Below are positions 5,356 through 7,444 of a stretch of DNA of 7,444 nt, one piece after another. The notes beneath the pieces are model-generated. The model did no database searches. It was not told the origin of the DNA and saw nothing but the letters and a program-made list of their open reading frames with translations. The position numbers and the translations under genes were made by a program. Source of the stretch: an uncultured Saprospiraceae bacterium (GTDB lineage Bacteria > Bacteroidota > Bacteroidia > Chitinophagales > Saprospiraceae); the NCBI GenBank assembly GCA_937930625.1, contig CALHBW010000430.1:1-7444 (forward strand), given 5' to 3'. Positions within the stretch are counted from its first letter, which is position 1. Every line of letters starts with the position of its first letter.

Positions 5356-6060
5356 ATGCGGTTTGGTGTAGTCATTTTCCCCGGTTCCAATTGTGATAGT
5401 GACATGGTGCACGTCATCGGCGAAGTCATGGGACAATCTGTGGTTGAGTTGTGGCACAAAGACACCCAATTACCGGGCTTTGGCGAGGGTGATTGTATCA
5501 TATTGCCGGGTGGATTTTCGTATGGCGATTATCTGCGGAGTGGCGCGATAGCGAGTCATTCACCTATTATGAAATCGGTTATCGAATTTGCCAATAATGG
5601 CGGTTACGTATTCGGCATTTGCAATGGTTTTCAGATATTATGCGAATCCGGTTTATTGCCGGGCGCATTATTACGCAATGAAAATCAGCGTTTTATTTGT
5701 AAAAATATTTATTTAAAAACCAATACACGAAACAGCGACCTCACTCGCCGCGTTAATACAGATGAGCCGCTCAAAATCCCGATAGCACACGCCGAAGGAC
5801 GTTACTATGCCGATGCCACCACGCTCCAATCTCTCCAAGAAAACGACCAAATTCTATTTCAATATTGCGATGAAAATGGTGCAGTCACTCCTGCTGCCAA
5901 TCCAAACGGTTCGCTCGAAAACATCGCGGGTATCTGCAATGCCAATCGCAATGTATTCGGCATGATGCCCCACCCCGAACGCGCTTCCGAAATTGTACTT
6001 GGCAATACCGATGGACGCGCTCTTTTTGAATCGCTGATTGAGAATGTCGCTGTCGCGTGA
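5356..6060 (+). CDS. purQ: Phosphoribosylformylglycinamidine synthase, glutaminase subunit PurQ
   Basis: PurQ hydrolyses glutamine and delivers ammonia to PurL in the fourth step of de novo purine synthesis (FGAR to FGAM), as part of the cytoplasmic PurL-PurQ-PurS complex. From the ATG at 5356 the protein has 234 residues, normal for stand-alone PurQ. It is a class I glutamine amidotransferase: FPGSNCDSD at 8-16, PGGFSYGDYLRSGAI at 51-65, the nucleophile Cys89 in GICNGFQIL (87-95), and His206 and Glu208 in PHPER (205-209). The upstream in-frame extension (encoding a repetitive Asn/Leu/Phe stretch) is leader sequence, not protein, because homologous starts begin at MRFGVVIFPG. A separate purQ implies a small-type PurL and a PurS elsewhere, rather than the single large fused PurL of Proteobacteria. 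No purine gene adjoins it here. Confidence 0.95.
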   Translation: MRFGVVIFPGSNCDSDMVHVIGEVMGQSVVELWHKDTQLPGFGEGDCIILPGGFSYGDYLRSGAIASHSPIMKSVIEFANNGGYVFGICNGFQILCESGLLPGALLRNENQRFICKNIYLKTNTRNSDLTRRVNTDEPLKIPIAHAEGRYYADATTLQSLQENDQILFQYCDENGAVTPAANPNGSLENIAGICNANRNVFGMMPHPERASEIVLGNTDGRALFESLIENVAVA

Positions 6061-6127
6061 TTGACTTTTATGATTTGTTTGTGAAACGATTAACTTTTTA
6101 TTAACCGAGATTGAGGTAGGGACATTG

Positions 6128-6135
6128 TATCTTTG
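6128..6135 (+). promoter_or_regulatory. Possible promoter -7 box for the AAA ATPase gene
   Basis: TATCTTTG matches TAnnTTTG, 43 bases before the ATG at 6179. The nearest upstream TTG (6111-6113) is only 14 bases away, too close for the usual spacing, so the -33 element is doubtful. A separate promoter would fit the 118-base gap from purQ and an unrelated function. Confidence 0.4.
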
Positions 6136-6178
6136 CCTGTATAATAATTGATTGGTGCTTGAAATTGTACCCGCATTT

Positions 6179-7444
6179 ATGAGAATAACAAAACTACATA
6201 TCGAAAATTTCAGAGGATTTCGCGGTACACACGAGATTGAATTTTCTGATAGTAATATTCACGCTGTTGTTGGAGTGAATGGGGCGGGGAAGACTTCTGT
6301 TTTGGATGCGATTGGGATAATTTTGAAAGAAGTAGCTGCGTTTACAATCGAAGGTGATAGACAAGTCTTTTTAAAGGATGAATTGAATCTTGTTAACGTT
6401 AATTCTGACCATACTACATTAACTTTTTATTTAAACGACGGTGATGATGCAATTATCCGATATGATTTTCAAAAAACGTGGAGAGGTTTTGCATATCTGA
6501 AGATATTACAACCACTAAAGAACTTATTGGAAACTGAGGACTACAACACTCTAATTTATTATCGTTCAGATAGAATTTTTCATCAAAGTCGAGGTCTGAA
6601 AGTGAATATATATGAACACAACGCAGATGAAGACATATTTTTAGACCATTACAAAGGTGCATTTAGTATGCAAACTGATTTCAGCGATATATTTGAGTGG
6701 TATTTAAAACAAATTAACATCCAAAATAATGAAAAAGTAAAACGCCAAAATTTGAATTATGTGCTGCCAAAATTATCCAATGTAACAGAAGCTCTGAATT
6801 GTTTTTTTAATAATCTTCAAGATACTACATTATCAAAGATGGAGATTGATATAAACCCCGACAGCGGTGAACAGATTATAGTCATAAACAAAGTTGATGG
6901 ACAAATAAAATTTAGTCTACTTTCCTCCGGCGAAAAAATGGTCTTAGGCATGGTCTTAGACATCGCCTACCGCATGTCCATCGCCAATCCACAGCTCGAA
7001 AATCCCTTGGTTTCTGAAGGCATTGTATTGATTGATGAATTGGAACAACACTTGCATCCCAAATGGCAAATGTCTATTTTAAAGGCATTGACCGCGACAT
7101 TTCCGAATGTACAATTTATCGTAACGACTCATTCTCCATTGGTTATCAATCAATTAGAAAATCACCAATTGAGTATTTTGGATGATTTTAAAATAATACC
7201 CGGTAAAGAAGTTCATAAGGTCTATGGGCGCGATGTCAATGCAATTATTGAGGATTTTATGGGTGCGTCGCATCGACCATTAGATGTGAAAGCCCTGATG
7301 AATGACATCGAAAAACTACTCGACGACGAACATCCAAACACCGAACGCGCCAGAAAAAAACTAAACGAATTGAAGGCAATCATCGACCCGAATGATTACG
7401 AAGTCATCAAACTCGAAACCCAAATTGTGATGGAAGAAGATGAG
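6179..7444 (+). CDS. AAA/ABC-type ATPase, OLD/PtuA-like, 3' end beyond the window
   Basis: The frame is open from ATG 6179 to the last base, giving 422 residues without a stop. The start MRITKLHIENFRGF is typical of this SMC/RecF-like ATPase group. Walker A is GVNGAGKTS at 32-40. The ABC signature is SSGEK at 249-253. Walker B with its His-rich extension is GIVLIDELEQHLHPKWQ at 281-297. The switch histidine is in TTHSP at 316-320. A YGRDVNAIIEDFMG segment (349-362) and RPLDVKALMNDIE follow, a tail I associate with PtuA-type and retron-linked ATPases. Residues 60-240 are poorly conserved and probably form the arm between the ATPase halves. No TOPRIM nuclease is visible in the part present, unlike full-length OLD proteins. 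A role in phage defence with a nuclease partner downstream is likely but not shown. The ATPase identity is secure; the system assignment is not. Confidence 0.85.
   Translation, partial: MRITKLHIENFRGFRGTHEIEFSDSNIHAVVGVNGAGKTSVLDAIGIILKEVAAFTIEGDRQVFLKDELNLVNVNSDHTTLTFYLNDGDDAIIRYDFQKTWRGFAYLKILQPLKNLLETEDYNTLIYYRSDRIFHQSRGLKVNIYEHNADEDIFLDHYKGAFSMQTDFSDIFEWYLKQINIQNNEKVKRQNLNYVLPKLSNVTEALNCFFNNLQDTTLSKMEIDINPDSGEQIIVINKVDGQIKFSLLSSGEKMVLGMVLDIAYRMSIANPQLENPLVSEGIVLIDELEQHLHPKWQMSILKALTATFPNVQFIVTTHSPLVINQLENHQLSILDDFKIIPGKEVHKVYGRDVNAIIEDFMGASHRPLDVKALMNDIEKLLDDEHPNTERARKKLNELKAIIDPNDYEVIKLETQIVMEEDE

Noticed and set aside
5244..5501. Minus-strand frame with an alternating Lys/Phe stretch near the purQ start
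   Set aside because: The Lys/Phe pattern is the reverse reading of the CTTAAA hexamer tract and the rest is antisense to purQ.
6061..6110. purQ terminator (TTAA/TTAA around a T-run)
   Set aside because: The stems are only four to six A/T pairs and no stable GC stem is present.
563..7444. hipBA and the AAA ATPase as parts of one defence system
   Set aside because: They are separated by more than 4 kb of housekeeping genes on the opposite and same strands, with separate promoters; nothing links them in the sequence.

Overview
The window looks like chromosomal DNA from a member of the Bacteroidota. It is AT-rich, and the starts of the real genes have no obvious Shine-Dalgarno sequences. Upstream regions repeatedly carry the Bacteroidota -7 promoter box TAnnTTTG, in two cases with a TTG/TTTG element 20 bases further upstream. 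RodA is of the long form I associate with this phylum, and there is a membrane-anchored protein with several helix-hairpin-helix repeats. I cannot name the genus from the sequence alone.

Layout. Bases 1-350 hold no gene; they are a nested set of inverted repeats that looks like one complete and one truncated copy of a MITE-like element inside an outer 16-bp inverted repeat. After a short unexplained stretch comes a compact toxin-antitoxin operon, hipB (563-886) and hipA (883-2130), with a clear promoter and two matching operator-like palindromes. A 14-bp direct repeat brackets this operon. On the minus strand follow rodA (2249-3661), convergent with hipA, and a four-repeat helix-hairpin-helix membrane protein gene (3750-5045), with a rho-independent terminator between them. 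Across a 310-base divergent intergenic region with promoters on both strands lies purQ (5356-6060) on the plus strand. The last gene, starting at 6179, encodes an OLD/PtuA-like AAA ATPase and is still open at the window edge (7444).

How they fit together. rodA (cell-wall elongation) and purQ (purine synthesis) are housekeeping genes, and the helix-hairpin-helix gene probably belongs to the same stable backbone. The left end (repeats plus hipBA) and the right end (AAA ATPase) look accessory. The ATPase resembles ones used in anti-phage modules such as Septu (PtuA), but the partner gene that would decide this lies beyond the window. Nothing here proves a new system. The strongest leads are the hipBA operator pair, the nested repeat cluster, and the unidentified neighbour of the ATPase.
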